A stretch of DNA of 64,000 bases from the NCBI GenBank assembly GCA_951813065.1, contig CATOTH010000009.1, positions 434,001-498,000 on the forward strand. Direction: 5' to 3'. Both the position numbers and the translations under genes were made by a program. The stretch comes from an uncultured Bryobacterales bacterium (GTDB lineage Bacteria > Acidobacteriota > Terriglobia > Bryobacterales > UBA6623). Below are positions 1 through 8,748 of this stretch, piece by piece. How positions within the stretch are numbered: position 1 is the stretch's first letter; each line of letters opens with the position of its first letter. The notes beneath the pieces were generated by a model. The model made no database searches, was not told the origin of the DNA, and worked only from the letters and a program-made list of their open reading frames with translations.

Positions 1-692
1 AGGTCGCCACCTACCGTCCGCCGCATCAGTTCGATGTCCCTGAGGTCCGTCCCCAATCCTTCAGATGCAGTTGCTGAGACGGCCGAATGGGCACCAGCCA
101 GCTTTGCCACGACGCACGCTTCAATCTTCTGACGCTCGTCAAGCAAGGGAATGTTTAGGATGACGTTTAGCCGGACGCTACGACACTGCGCCACGCTTGC
201 GACGGCCCGAATGTCGGTAAAGGCAGCGTCAAGGTCGCCCGACCGAATTGCGCCGATGTCAGCTACCATTGATAGCTCTTGCACACCCAGCCGCAAGAGG
301 GTCTCGGCTTCAGCGCACTTCACCGGGGTCAGACTAGTGCCGTGCGGGTGGTTCACGAGTGAGGCGACTATCGTTTCCGTTCCTCGTAGCACACGCAAGG
401 CAAGCGCAGCCCACCGCGGCGGCAAGCAGACCGAGCGAAAGCCGACGGAAACCGCTGACGCGAGAAAATGTTTGACCTCCATTGAGGTTGCATCCGATCG
501 TAGGAATGCTTGATCGATAGATACCGCCAACACCGGAGGCGGTTGCTCAACGCCGTGGGCGATCAAGGTAGCGGTCGATTCCGCCGCCACTTCGCATCCG
601 CAGGCGTGTACTTCGCCTCCCTGGGTGGCAGAAAGCGCAATCTCGTGCGCCAGGTGGACACGCTCCTGGTGAGTCATGGCCATCGAATCCAT
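1..692 (-). CDS. Deoxyribose-phosphate aldolase-like protein, catalytic lysine missing, 3' end outside window
   Basis: Reading frame that runs off the left edge. After about 57 N-terminal residues carrying an ACGCE cysteine pair it follows the class I DeoC aldolase fold: IDQAFLRSDATS (DeoC has IDHTLLKPDAT), SVCLPP, GTETIVASLVNHPHG, DIGAIRSGD, RSVRLNVIL, KLAGAH, LMRRTVGGD. In active DeoC the segment after AGAH contains the Schiff-base lysine in KTSTG; here it reads SAVSATAS, so the lysine is replaced by valine. The aspartate of the E/D-I-D-M-V strand is also absent (ELSMVADIG). It is therefore probably not an ordinary deoxyribose-phosphate aldolase. The ATG at 692 is the most upstream sensible start; ATG 683 or 677 are alternatives. 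The family assignment is made by eye from motifs. Confidence 0.75.
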   Translation of the reverse strand, partial: MDSMAMTHQERVHLAHEIALSATQGGEVHACGCEVAAESTATLIAHGVEQPPPVLAVSIDQAFLRSDATSMEVKHFLASAVSVGFRSVCLPPRWAALALRVLRGTETIVASLVNHPHGTSLTPVKCAEAETLLRLGVQELSMVADIGAIRSGDLDAAFTDIRAVASVAQCRSVRLNVILNIPLLDERQKIEACVVAKLAGAHSAVSATASEGLGTDLRDIELMRRTVGGD

Positions 693-1042
693 TGTCACCG
701 TGTGTTCCCCGTGCGTGCAACGACGCTGGTAACCAGGCGCAACATGCCGGCCCATGAGCGATGCAACATTCGCGATCGAAGCATTCGGCTCATGTGGCAG
801 ATCATACCTGCGGAGATCCGGGGACGGTGTTGTGGGTCACGGTGTTCGGCTACAGCCCCCAACAGTTCGACTCCGTGCTCGATGCATGGTTGGGGGCCTC
901 GTCCCCTCGTCAGCCCCCGGCAGAGACTCTGCTTCTTGGACAGCGCCATGGGCGGTTGTTGCACGTGAGTGTGCTGGATACGCCGGTGAGAACGAGGTGA
1001 CATTCGAATCCAACAGCTGTGACAGTGGCCTGGGTCGTGGGA
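693..1042. other. Intergenic, no gene recognised
   Basis: 350 bases between two minus-strand genes. Several overlapping open frames exist on both strands, but none has a ribosome binding site, recognisable motif or sensible composition. It probably holds the promoter of the deoC-like gene; I see no convincing -35/-10 pair. Confidence 0.4.
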
Positions 1043-1609
1043 CTACGGTCCGCCGTGGACCATCGCCGCGATTCCTGCTCCGGTGGCGTATGCAACGACT
1101 GCTACCGCGATGCCCAACACTAGCATCTCAAGGCCGCTGACCCACCAACGGCTTGCCGTGACGAGCGAACGCAGTGCACCGACCGCGAACTGTGCTATGA
1201 GGGCCAGCACCGAAGACAGCAAGAAGCGGAACTCCAAGCCAGGAAGCACATACGGCAAGAGAGGAATTGCACCAGCGACGGCGAACGCCAGGAACGTTGC
1301 CAAACCGTGTCGCGCCGGGTTCGCCTCTTCCTCAGGCAGGTTCTGTCGTTCCCGGGCGCTCTCCCGTGCACGAATGCTCAGGTAGTTGCCCACCCCCATC
1401 GACATGCCGTCAGCGAATAGGTTGGCAGTGCCGACGATCAGCACCGCAGTTGCCGAGAGGGCTCCCCCGGAAACCCCGGCGACGATCGCGAAACTGGTCA
1501 GAATTCCGTCATTCGTGCCATAGATCAGATCACCGACATAGTGTTGTGCGGTCTCGTATGCTCCGTGCGGTTCGCGGTGTAGTGAGGGCCGGTTCAGTGG
1601 GCGTCGCAT
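1043..1609 (-). CDS. VIT1/CCC1 family membrane transporter
   Basis: 188-residue integral membrane protein of the VIT1/CCC1 (DUF125) family, which moves Fe(II) or Mn(II) across membranes. Diagnostic segments are YVGDLIYGTNDGILTSFAIV near residue 25, GTANLFADGMSMGVGNYLS near 60, and helical pairs near 105-125, 130-150 and 160-182. The acidic/basic loop ARESARERQNLPEEE between helices 2 and 3 corresponds to the metal-binding region, but it is shorter than the domain in plant VIT1, and the whole protein is shorter than the usual 220-240 residues. The conserved D-G-x-x-x-G helix 1 and A-D-G-M-S-M helix 2 motifs are intact. ATG is preceded closely by a TACCAT element. Metal specificity cannot be told from sequence. 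Confidence 0.88.
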   Translation of the reverse strand: MRRPLNRPSLHREPHGAYETAQHYVGDLIYGTNDGILTSFAIVAGVSGGALSATAVLIVGTANLFADGMSMGVGNYLSIRARESARERQNLPEEEANPARHGLATFLAFAVAGAIPLLPYVLPGLEFRFLLSSVLALIAQFAVGALRSLVTASRWWVSGLEMLVLGIAVAVVAYATGAGIAAMVHGGP

Positions 1610-1770
1610 TGAAGCATGGTAGCGATGTGCGAGGCGTGGTGAGAGTTGCTGTTTGACGGTGCCTGCCGGCTTGCATTCCCATGAGCGATTTGGTTCAATT
1701 ACGGCAGACAGGCGCTTGCCCGGACTTGCAACGCGACGCGACCTAGCCGAGTGGGCGTGCGGTAAAGCAC

Positions 1771-2046
1771 GTGGAGCAGAGATTCAAGGACCTCATCAAG
1801 CAACTCGGCCACGCGATTGACGAGTCCTTGTCCGAATCCGAGACGATCGCGGAGGTGATCGGCGAGATCAAGAAGGAAGGCTATGACGTGCTGCTGGTCC
1901 TTGAGGCAACGATCGGGTTCAACCGGCGCTCAGACTGCGATGCCGGTTCGGTAGGCGAGAGCGCTGAAGCCAAGGACCTGGGTTCCAGCTTGACGGAACA
2001 AGACCAAAAGTTTCTAAGAGCACTGAGTATTTCCTTGGAAGAATAA
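1771..2046 (+). CDS. Small hypothetical protein
   Basis: 91 residues starting with GTG. No family recognised. The first 50 residues look helical and amphipathic (EQRFKDLIKQLGHAIDESL, then AEVIGEIKKEGYDVLLVLEA), followed by a polar linker and an acidic C-terminal helix (TEQDQKFLRALSISLEE). No signal peptide, membrane segment or cysteine pair. The helical pattern and ordinary codon use argue for a real gene rather than a chance frame. Upstream GC-rich DNA shows no strong Shine-Dalgarno. Confidence 0.55.
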   Translation: MEQRFKDLIKQLGHAIDESLSESETIAEVIGEIKKEGYDVLLVLEATIGFNRRSDCDAGSVGESAEAKDLGSSLTEQDQKFLRALSISLEE

Positions 2047-2156
2047 TCGTCGTGGTGAGTCCGTACTCGGAACCCACGGTGTGTTGACCGGCCAGTTGTT
2101 TTGGCAGTGGCGACGCGAAACGAGGCCGTCTAGAATATGCTTCAATCGTCTGCGGC

Positions 2157-3218
2157 ATGTCCTGTTCCGGTACCGCAGACCGCACCGGGGGGACCGATCA
2201 GGTCCTAGAGCCCCGCCAGGACATCGCCAACTCCTGTATCCATTCTGCCGGGAGCGAGGGGCCGCGAACGCGAGTTCTGGTACAGGTCGCGCTAGTGCTC
2301 GCTCCGCTGTGGGCATGTGTCCCCGAGGGTGGCGGATTGGATCCTTCCCGCTTTGACGGCCAGTGGGTTCTGGAAAGCGAGACGGGGCCCATGGCGTTGG
2401 AAGTAATGTACGCCGGCACGCCGCGAATGGCCGGCTCTATTGTCGGCGCGGTTGGCGGACGGACTCAACCCTTTCTCGAGTCCTCCATTGTTGACGGCAG
2501 ACTGACATTCCGGGTTGCGCGGCAGTTCGAAAGCGGAACGACAGTTGGCAGCGAGACGGTCGCTTGGTTTGACCGCGACCGGCTGGTGGGAGAGACGACA
2601 CGCGAGGACCTTGATGGGAGGAAGGTATGGATCGGGCGAAGGCCGGACGCCGTGCCCGACGTCGATAACGGATCTTGGGTCGAGCAAGAGCCCGTGGTGC
2701 TTTTCGATGGTTCGGCCTTGTCGGAGTGGAGTACAGGGTCGGACGGAGAACCCGAGGGATGGGTTGTGGAGGACGGAATCCTACGAAACGTGGGCGACGC
2801 CGATGACTTGGTGTCCAAACGCAGGTTCTGGAATTTCCACTTGCAGGTGGAGTATCGCGTTTCCGAACGAGGAAACAGCGGTATTGGGTTGCGAGGCCGA
2901 TACGAGGTCCAGATCTGCGACGATTTTGGGACAGAGCGATCGATTCACGGGAACGGGGCAGTCTACAGCCGCATCAAGCCAAACGTTCTGGCGTCGAGGG
3001 CCCATGGCGAGTGGCAGACTTTCGATATCCGCTTGGTCGGACGCATCGTTACTGTCGCATTGAACGGGACCACGATCATTGATCGACAGGTGATCGAAGG
3101 GATTACGGCTATGGCCAGGGATGCCGACGAGTCAACGCGGGGGCCTATCCTGCTTCAAGGTGATCACGGCCCAATTGAGTTCCGCAGAATTGTCATCATT
3201 CCGCTTGCACGCTCCTGA
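2157..3218 (+). CDS. DUF1080 (3-keto-disaccharide hydrolase family) lipoprotein
   Basis: 353 residues. A hydrophobic stretch followed by L-W-A-C (residues about 45-53) is a lipobox, so the mature protein should be lipid-anchored; the start is uncertain because the encoded leader before the hydrophobic segment is unusually long and no better in-frame start is obvious. Residues about 65-165 form a beta-rich domain of unknown type. Residues about 183-350 are a concanavalin-like DUF1080 domain: VVLFDGSALSEWS, GWVVEDGILRN, FHLQVEYRVSERGNSGIGLRG, GNGAVYSRIKPN, GEWQTFDIRLVG, GPILLQGDHGPIEFRRI. Members of this family act on 3-keto sugars or bind carbohydrate. A TAGAAT box at 2131 lies upstream. It precedes a secreted sulfatase on the same strand, suggesting joint work on an external saccharide. 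Confidence 0.85.
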   Translation: MSCSGTADRTGGTDQVLEPRQDIANSCIHSAGSEGPRTRVLVQVALVLAPLWACVPEGGGLDPSRFDGQWVLESETGPMALEVMYAGTPRMAGSIVGAVGGRTQPFLESSIVDGRLTFRVARQFESGTTVGSETVAWFDRDRLVGETTREDLDGRKVWIGRRPDAVPDVDNGSWVEQEPVVLFDGSALSEWSTGSDGEPEGWVVEDGILRNVGDADDLVSKRRFWNFHLQVEYRVSERGNSGIGLRGRYEVQICDDFGTERSIHGNGAVYSRIKPNVLASRAHGEWQTFDIRLVGRIVTVALNGTTIIDRQVIEGITAMARDADESTRGPILLQGDHGPIEFRRIVIIPLARS

Positions 3219-3348
3219 ACGGCCTCGCGCCGATGAGGTCCAGACCCGCTTCAAGCCGTCGATCGAGTCGATCTGATATCGCGGCAAGAGTGCAGTTTCC
3301 GGGTTTGCCGCGACCTCGCGTTGATCTGATCGCGGGCTGGAATGCTCT

Positions 3349-4842
3349 ATGCTGTCTCCGATGCGACTTGCTCTTGCTCTTGGTCTTGTTCTCTTGTTCA
3401 GCTCGGCGGCCCCCGCCGCATCGGATCCCAATATCGTGGTCATATTAGCCGACGATCTGGGTTACGGCGACGTTGGAGCCTATAACGCAGAGTCAAGAAT
3501 CCCGACGCCAAATCTCGACAGGCTCGCGGCGGAGGGCATCCGTTTCACCGACGCTCACGCCCCGGACGGTGTCTGTACGCCGACGCGCTATGGATTGCTG
3601 ACGGGACGCTACGCTTGGCGGACGGGGCTGAAGCGGGGGGTTTTGAACGGATCATCCCCACCACTGATCACTGCCGCGAGACTGACCCTCCCCGAGATGC
3701 TTCGCCAGGAGGGCTACGAGACCGGCATGGTCGGCAAGTGGCATCTCGGACGCCGTTGGTATCTGGTCGACGATTCCGGAGAACAGAGCGGGGAGAACAT
3801 CGACTGGTCGAGGCCTGTGCGCGATGGTCCGTCACAGCACGGATTTTCGTACTCGTTTGGGCTTGCCGAACCTGCCTGGACATTCATCGAAAACGGCAAG
3901 GTCCTTGCGAGACCGACTCTGGCGTTCGACCTGACCCACTTGCCGGTCTACCTCATGGGAGGTAACAACAACAGAGGAACGAAAGCTCCAGGTTTCGAAT
4001 TCGAGCGCATGTTACCGCGTTTCACCGAGGAAGCTGTGGGCTTTATCGCGGGAGCCGCGGAGAAGGGTACGCCATGGTTCCTCTACTTCGCGCCGCTCGC
4101 ACCACATCGTCCCGTGGTACCGAACAAGGACTTCCGGGATCGCAGCGCAGCTGGTCTATACGGCGACTTTGTTGCCGAGGTAGATTGGGCGGTTGGAGAG
4201 GTGCTAGCCGCGGTCGAGCGAAGCGGCCAGGCGGACAACACACTGGTTGTCGTGACAAGCGACAACGGGCCGGAAGTCGACGCGTATCGACGGATCTTGG
4301 AGTACCGTCACGCCAGCATGGGGACTTTACGGGGCTTGAAGCGGGATCTATGGGAGGGAGGTCATCGTGTACCGTTCCTGGCTCGCTGGCCGGGGAAGAT
4401 CCGCGCGGGCAGCATCCAAGATGAGGTTCTGTGCTTGACGGACCTGATGGCGACGGTGGCCGCAATTACTGGATTCCAGCTGCCAAGCGACGCTGCGGAG
4501 GACAGCTACGACATGAGCGATTCGCTCTTCGGAGCTGCGAGCGAGTCGCCGGTGCGCGAGGCAACGGTCCATCACGGTTCGAGAGGTTGGTTCGGACTCC
4601 GACAGGGGGATTGGGTGCTGATTGATTACCCAACCGGTGACAGCAACGGCGGGGCGAACCGGGAGCCCGATTGGTTCCGAAAAGAGCGGCTCGCAATACC
4701 CCACGATCAGGAAGTCGAGTTGTACAACTTGCGGGAGGACCCGGCGCAGACAACCAATTTGGCCGCGAGCGCACCCGAGCGGGTGCGCAGCATGCAGCGG
4801 TTACTGGAGCGCTACAAACGGGACGGCCGCAGTGTCAAATGA
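3349..4842 (+). CDS. Secreted type I sulfatase (arylsulfatase family)
   Basis: 497 residues with an N-terminal signal peptide (LALALGLVLLFSSAAPAA). Alkaline-phosphatase-fold sulfatase. Metal-binding DD in ILADDLGYGDVG; formylglycine site C-T-P-T-R at residue 76 followed by YGLLTGR; KWHLG around residue 130; TSDNGPE supplying a further calcium ligand near residue 305. The core cysteine must be converted to formylglycine by a maturation enzyme, which is not in this window. ATG 3349 is used; ATG 3361 four codons on would give the same mature protein. The 3' end overlaps the convergent enolase-superfamily gene by 8 bases. Substrate (which sulfate ester) cannot be assigned. Confidence 0.95.
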   Translation: MLSPMRLALALGLVLLFSSAAPAASDPNIVVILADDLGYGDVGAYNAESRIPTPNLDRLAAEGIRFTDAHAPDGVCTPTRYGLLTGRYAWRTGLKRGVLNGSSPPLITAARLTLPEMLRQEGYETGMVGKWHLGRRWYLVDDSGEQSGENIDWSRPVRDGPSQHGFSYSFGLAEPAWTFIENGKVLARPTLAFDLTHLPVYLMGGNNNRGTKAPGFEFERMLPRFTEEAVGFIAGAAEKGTPWFLYFAPLAPHRPVVPNKDFRDRSAAGLYGDFVAEVDWAVGEVLAAVERSGQADNTLVVVTSDNGPEVDAYRRILEYRHASMGTLRGLKRDLWEGGHRVPFLARWPGKIRAGSIQDEVLCLTDLMATVAAITGFQLPSDAAEDSYDMSDSLFGAASESPVREATVHHGSRGWFGLRQGDWVLIDYPTGDSNGGANREPDWFRKERLAIPHDQEVELYNLREDPAQTTNLAASAPERVRSMQRLLERYKRDGRSVK

Positions 4843-6082
4843 CTTGCCGGGCCCCGCGAATCACCGCTGGGACATCGCGAATCCCGACGCCCGGGCCGGT
4901 CGGGACACCGAGTTTGCCGTCTCGTATCCAGAGTGGCGGATCGAACCAGTCAGCATATCTCTCGATATTGCGTTTGTATTCCTGGTAACGTCCGATGTTC
5001 TTTGTCCGGGACGCGAAGTGCAGCATGTAAACGAAGCCGAAGCCTCCGGAAATGTGCACGGTTGTCGGCATGTGGACCAGTTCAGCCATGTTGGCGACGC
5101 GAGCCGACCGAATCATGCCCCCGTAGTAGTGCAGATCGGGCTGGACGATGTCGACACCACGGTTGGCGATCATCCAGCGGAATCTGCGTTCGCTGTACTC
5201 TTGCTCGCCTCCGGAAACCGGCAGGGAGAGCGCATCTGCCACGGTCTTGGTGTCCTCTAGATGATCAAACGGGCAAGGCTCCTCAAAGTAGACGGCCCCT
5301 ACCTCTTCCAAGAGGCGACCGATTGGCAGGGCGTGCTCCGGGTCGTAAGAACTGTTGGCATCGCCATGTAGGTCGATGCCATCACCCAGCGCCTTTCGAG
5401 CTAGCGGGATCAGAGATTCCGAGCGTCCAGGAGAAGCATCGAGGTTGCGGCTCATGCGCCCCCCAAGCCGGAATTTCACCGCCTTCGCGCCGGTCTCGTC
5501 GACCAGGGACTGCAGGTACTCGACCTCCTCTTCCGGAGTCGAGTCGCGGCGGCCGCTCGCGACGTAGAAGTCGATTTCGTCACGAATTGTCCCACCCAGG
5601 AGTTCACCCATCGACTTACCGCAGGCGCGGCCCATCATGTCGAGCAGGGCAAATTCGACCCAGGCTTGCACCGACCAGAGTGCGAGTCCCTGGAGTTTGT
5701 AATTGCTACGGTGCCGGTAGAGTTCGAAGAGCAGCTCGGACTCTAGTTTGCGTGCGTCCTTGCCCACGAAGAATGGGACGACCAAGTCTCGAAGAATCGG
5801 TCCGAGGTACCTCCGGCCGTTTGTCAGGGACACCCCGTCCGCCCCGTCCTTGGAACGCACGTGAACGAACTGCTCGCCATCCTGTTCCAGGAGGCGGATC
5901 GAGTCGATGATCAATGGCGTGTCTAGCCCCGACAGGTCGAGCACGGGCTGGGCTGCTGCGGCGTCCAGTTCTACAGCACTCGGCCCGGACGTTTGCTGTT
6001 GCGGTGTGCCGGCGCAGGCTGCCAACGGCGCGCTAGCTACGGATGCAGCGACGAACTCCCGCCGTGTCGGTTGGCTTCGCAT
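4835..6082 (-). CDS. Tat-exported enolase-superfamily (mandelate racemase/muconate lactonizing) enzyme
   Basis: 415 residues from ATG 6082. An open frame reaches 6196, but the ATG at 6082 gives a textbook twin-arginine leader: QPTRREFVAASVASAPLAAC, with a possible lipobox cysteine. The rest is an enolase-superfamily protein. An N-terminal capping domain reaches about residue 150, then a TIM barrel with KAVKFRLGG (K-x-R on strand 2), metal ligands in HGDANSSYDP, FEEPCP and SGGEQEYS, DIVQPDLHYYGG, and a C-terminal histidine in VHISGG. This set of residues fits acid sugar dehydratases or racemases of the MR/MLE type. Export to the periplasm or cell surface is unusual for the superfamily but recurrent in Acidobacteriota and Planctomycetota. 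Converges with the upstream sulfatase gene. Confidence 0.9.
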   Translation of the reverse strand: MRSQPTRREFVAASVASAPLAACAGTPQQQTSGPSAVELDAAAAQPVLDLSGLDTPLIIDSIRLLEQDGEQFVHVRSKDGADGVSLTNGRRYLGPILRDLVVPFFVGKDARKLESELLFELYRHRSNYKLQGLALWSVQAWVEFALLDMMGRACGKSMGELLGGTIRDEIDFYVASGRRDSTPEEEVEYLQSLVDETGAKAVKFRLGGRMSRNLDASPGRSESLIPLARKALGDGIDLHGDANSSYDPEHALPIGRLLEEVGAVYFEEPCPFDHLEDTKTVADALSLPVSGGEQEYSERRFRWMIANRGVDIVQPDLHYYGGMIRSARVANMAELVHMPTTVHISGGFGFVYMLHFASRTKNIGRYQEYKRNIERYADWFDPPLWIRDGKLGVPTGPGVGIRDVPAVIRGARQVI

Positions 6083-6201
6083 GTCGTCCCAGAGTGAGCT
6101 GCCGCCACAGGCTGCCTCAGGCCGTGGTCCGGCGCAACCAAGCGAGTGTGACGGGCAATTAGACCGTAGCACGTCAAGCGACCGCTGAGATCGCATTGAG
6201 C

Positions 6202-6762
6202 TTACCCGCTACCAATCCTCACCAGGCTAACGACCGTCCTCCAGTTCCGGAATGTCCCTTCCGTTGCGAGGGCCCTTTCCAGGTAGGCCGTTGTAAAGCG
6301 AGTCCGTGCCACACCGTTCGGAAGGTGAAGGTAGATTTCGCTACCTTGGACGGCGAATTCGTCCGGGGGAGACCGATTCGGGTCAAGGCGCGAGACCAAC
6401 CTTGACGATGGTCGGTCGGCAAGGAAGCCAACGTGCAGCGTGCGGGAATCCTGTGATTCGCTCAGGAATGGATTCTGGCCGACAACTTGGGTCAGTTCGT
6501 GGATGGAGCGGAGAATGATTGGAATGCGGGTTCCCATCGCTTCGAAGACTGCGGCGGCGACGGTTTCCCGGGCCATTTGCGATCCGGAGGGTGTCGACAC
6601 AAAGATGACGTTTCCACTTTGGATGTAGGTTCTCACGGAGAGGCAGCCAGCGTCCTTGAACATCCTTTTCAGGTCACCCATTGGCAAGCGGTTCCTGCCG
6701 CCCACGTTGATGCCTCGCAACAGAGCAACGTAGGTACTGCTGCTGGTTCTTTCGGTGGCCAC
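6202..6762 (-). CDS. DUF1697 family protein
   Basis: Cytosolic DUF1697 protein of unknown function, about 186 residues. The family signature YVALLRGINVGGRNRLPMGDL occurs ten residues after the GTG at 6762, which matches the usual position, so I prefer this start to the longer frame beginning at GTG 6858. Other family segments: FKDAGCLSVRTYIQSGNVIF, RSIHELTQVVGQNPF, FLADRPS, YLHLPNG, RTRFTTAYLERAL, GTFRNWRTV. No catalytic residues are known for the family. No signal peptide. It follows the Tat enolase gene on the same strand but is upstream of it by 120 bases, so co-transcription is possible, not shown. Confidence 0.88.
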   Translation of the reverse strand: MATERTSSSTYVALLRGINVGGRNRLPMGDLKRMFKDAGCLSVRTYIQSGNVIFVSTPSGSQMARETVAAAVFEAMGTRIPIILRSIHELTQVVGQNPFLSESQDSRTLHVGFLADRPSSRLVSRLDPNRSPPDEFAVQGSEIYLHLPNGVARTRFTTAYLERALATEGTFRNWRTVVSLVRIGSG

Positions 6763-7204
6763 TTGGTCGAGTCCCGCGACAAGGGATGGGACGTTCGTGC
6801 GGAGCCGTGCGAGGCCAGAGATTAAACAGCGGATTGACTTGCCCTTGGGCACCGTCACCTGGTCGGCTCTTGTTCGCGCTACTTCACTGTGACAGGTCGC
6901 TGTCTCTGAGTGAGTTCAACACCGTCTTCGCGGCATGAGAAGGAACAAGACGGCGCACGGAGCCCAAGGGGGCGGGACGATTCTTCACCTGCCGAACACC
7001 TGCATCGGACAATAGGACCCGAGGGTTGACCAGTTCCCGCACACGCCGGCCCAAGCCGTTACGCTAGTGGTCAGCCAACGTTGTTGCCCACAGCAATCAC
7101 AACTCGACATAGCTGTCCGATGTATCGAGTTCCTTTCTGTTTCACGGACTGAGCCACCCCGTATAGAGCAGTGTTTTCCAAACCAGAAACACGCCTGAGC
7201 GAAG
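6763..7204. other. Intergenic, nothing recognised
   Basis: About 440 bases between the DUF1697 gene and an ISAs1 remnant. The first hundred bases belong to the longer alternative frame of DUF1697. The rest contains no plausible gene, RNA or clear promoter. Confidence 0.35.
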
Positions 7205-7550
7205 GAGTATGGCCGCATCGTGCGCGAGCGGCAGCAGGTCAAGACCGGGAAGACCAGACAAGAAGTGAGCTATGCGCTCGCCTCGCTGCCGTCGGAACAG
7301 GCTGCTCCCACGCAGATCGCCGCCCTGATCCGCAACCACTGGCACATCAAGAACCGCCTGCACTACGTGCGCGAGCTCACCTACGACGAGGAGCGTTCCC
7401 GAGTCTTGGTGGGCGCATTGTCGGCAATCTGGCCTCCCTGACCAACGCCGTGATCGCGCCGATCCGTTGCCAGTGCCAGTTCCGCTACGTACCGCAGGCG
7501 AACCGCCATTTTGCGGCCCGGCCGCAGGAGGCTCTCGACTTGCTGCTGAG
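7205..7550 (+). pseudogene. ISAs1-family transposase, C-terminal remnant with frameshift
   Basis: Only the last third of an ISAs1-type DDE transposase survives. The first frame reads GRIVRERQQVKTGKTRQEV, then ASLPSEQAAPTQIAALIRN and HWHIKNRLHYVRELTYDEER, matching the family block HWxIENxLHYVRDVxxxED. A frameshift around 7405-7415 moves the reading to another frame, where GNLASLTNAVIAPIR and HFAARPQEALDLLL match the family end (NLRNLAIGLL..., ALRHFARDPxRALxLL). The catalytic core is missing. A relic marking the left side of the restriction-modification island. Confidence 0.8.
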
Positions 7551-8293
7551 CCCGCCGAGCCCCTCATCCGCAACCTGCCAGAGATTTTCGAGCCCATCGC
7601 CCGCCGACGCAGTGCGGGCGTGCTGCGTTCGTAGCTTCGGGCAAGCCGTCCCAGCGGCCCGCGTGGACTGCGTAGCCTCGCGGGCCAAGCCCTCCGGGCC
7701 GTGCTCGGCTATCCCATAAGACGTGGAAGTAGCAACCAACCTCGACGAAATGGCCTGAAGCCGGACAAAGAATAGTTCTGACGACAACCCTACTCTAAAC
7801 ACCCATGGACCCATCCGGTCACCCCGTAGGAATGAAACAGACCGAAGCGGCAAGCGCACCACGCATGGCGGCCACCCATAGCGAGTGGTAGCAGAGGGGG
7901 AAGTGTGCCCGTCGTCTCGGCGTCTTACACAGCAATGGTCAGGGATTCTTGCCGTGGTACGCTAGGGACGCTTCGACATTCGGCCAGGAACAGGAGAAAC
8001 GCCAAGATCGGCCATTCTCGAGTAGATTCACGTCTCGGAGGGCTCCATAGACAGGTTTTGGCTCAGGCGGCTGACCCCAAGCGGGCGGTTCGCTTCTATG
8101 AGCCAGGCAACTCGACCATTCTCGGTCCAATCGCTGCCAGCGGGTCCGATGCTTCGCGGAAGAGGGAGCACTCCAGAATCTCCCGGACCCAGCGTCCAGC
8201 CGGACCGAGCCGTCCGCGGCAGGAGCCGGGAGTCGAAGTGGGAGTTCCCATGTGGCAGAGTAGGGCGGCCTTGGCAGATGCTCCCCTACTGTC
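7551..8293. other. Non-coding or eroded DNA
   Basis: About 740 bases after the ISAs1 remnant. Frames are open for 100-190 codons on both strands, as expected at this GC content, but none shows protein-family motifs or a ribosome binding site. I regard it as degraded mobile-element surroundings. Confidence 0.35.
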
Positions 8294-8670
8294 CACATCC
8301 TCGAAACCCATGGCGACCCGGGCATCGTCTATGTCGAGGAGATCAGTCCTTACGACGAGTTCTCCGGCCAGCACCTCGCCACCCGCAGCCCGGACCCGAA
8401 AATCGACATCGTTGCCCGCAGAGGCGGGTTACCGCCCCGCTCATCTCATCTCGCTGACGCTCCCGGCACGACCGGGTGGGCGTCGTTGAGGAAGCCATGG
8501 CGTACGCCCCGGCCGCCCGCCGCAACAACCCAACCTACCGACTTTATGTGAGCGTCGTGGAGTTCGCCCCCAACCGCCTTGAAGAGGTTCTGAACAATTG
8601 TGCTCCGGCGCAGCCTTACGGCGTGCTGACTGCTGCTGTGCAGCCCTCTGTGATTGTTCACCGGCGGCAT
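8294..8670 (+). pseudogene. Decayed coding region of unknown origin
   Basis: One frame from 8294 reads like real protein (HILETHGDPGIVYVEEIS, then YDEFSGQHLATRSPDPKIDI) but has no start and degenerates near 8430. A second frame from about 8476 reads PTYRLYVSVVEFAPNRLEEV and APAQPYGVLTAAVQPS and stops at 8673. The two could be parts of one broken gene. I do not recognise the family. It lies immediately upstream of vsr and could be the relic of a companion restriction gene. Confidence 0.3.
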
Positions 8671-8748
8671 TGAAGAAATCGGACGCAGGGCCGAGCTGGG
8701 GGCCTCGACTGGCTGACCGGCGCAACCTATTCATAGTGAGTGATCCAC

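Noticed and set aside
761..1000. 79-codon plus-strand frame with TVLWVTVFGYSPQQFDS
   Set aside because: Superficially resembles an RNA-recognition strand, but lacks a ribosome site, has several competing frames, and resemblance is too short to support.
1680..1775. Possible tRNA-like GGTTCAA near 1692
   Set aside because: No acceptor stem or cloverleaf could be folded around it.
4933..5910. 325-codon plus-strand frame
   Set aside because: Arginine/serine-rich antisense of the enolase-superfamily gene.
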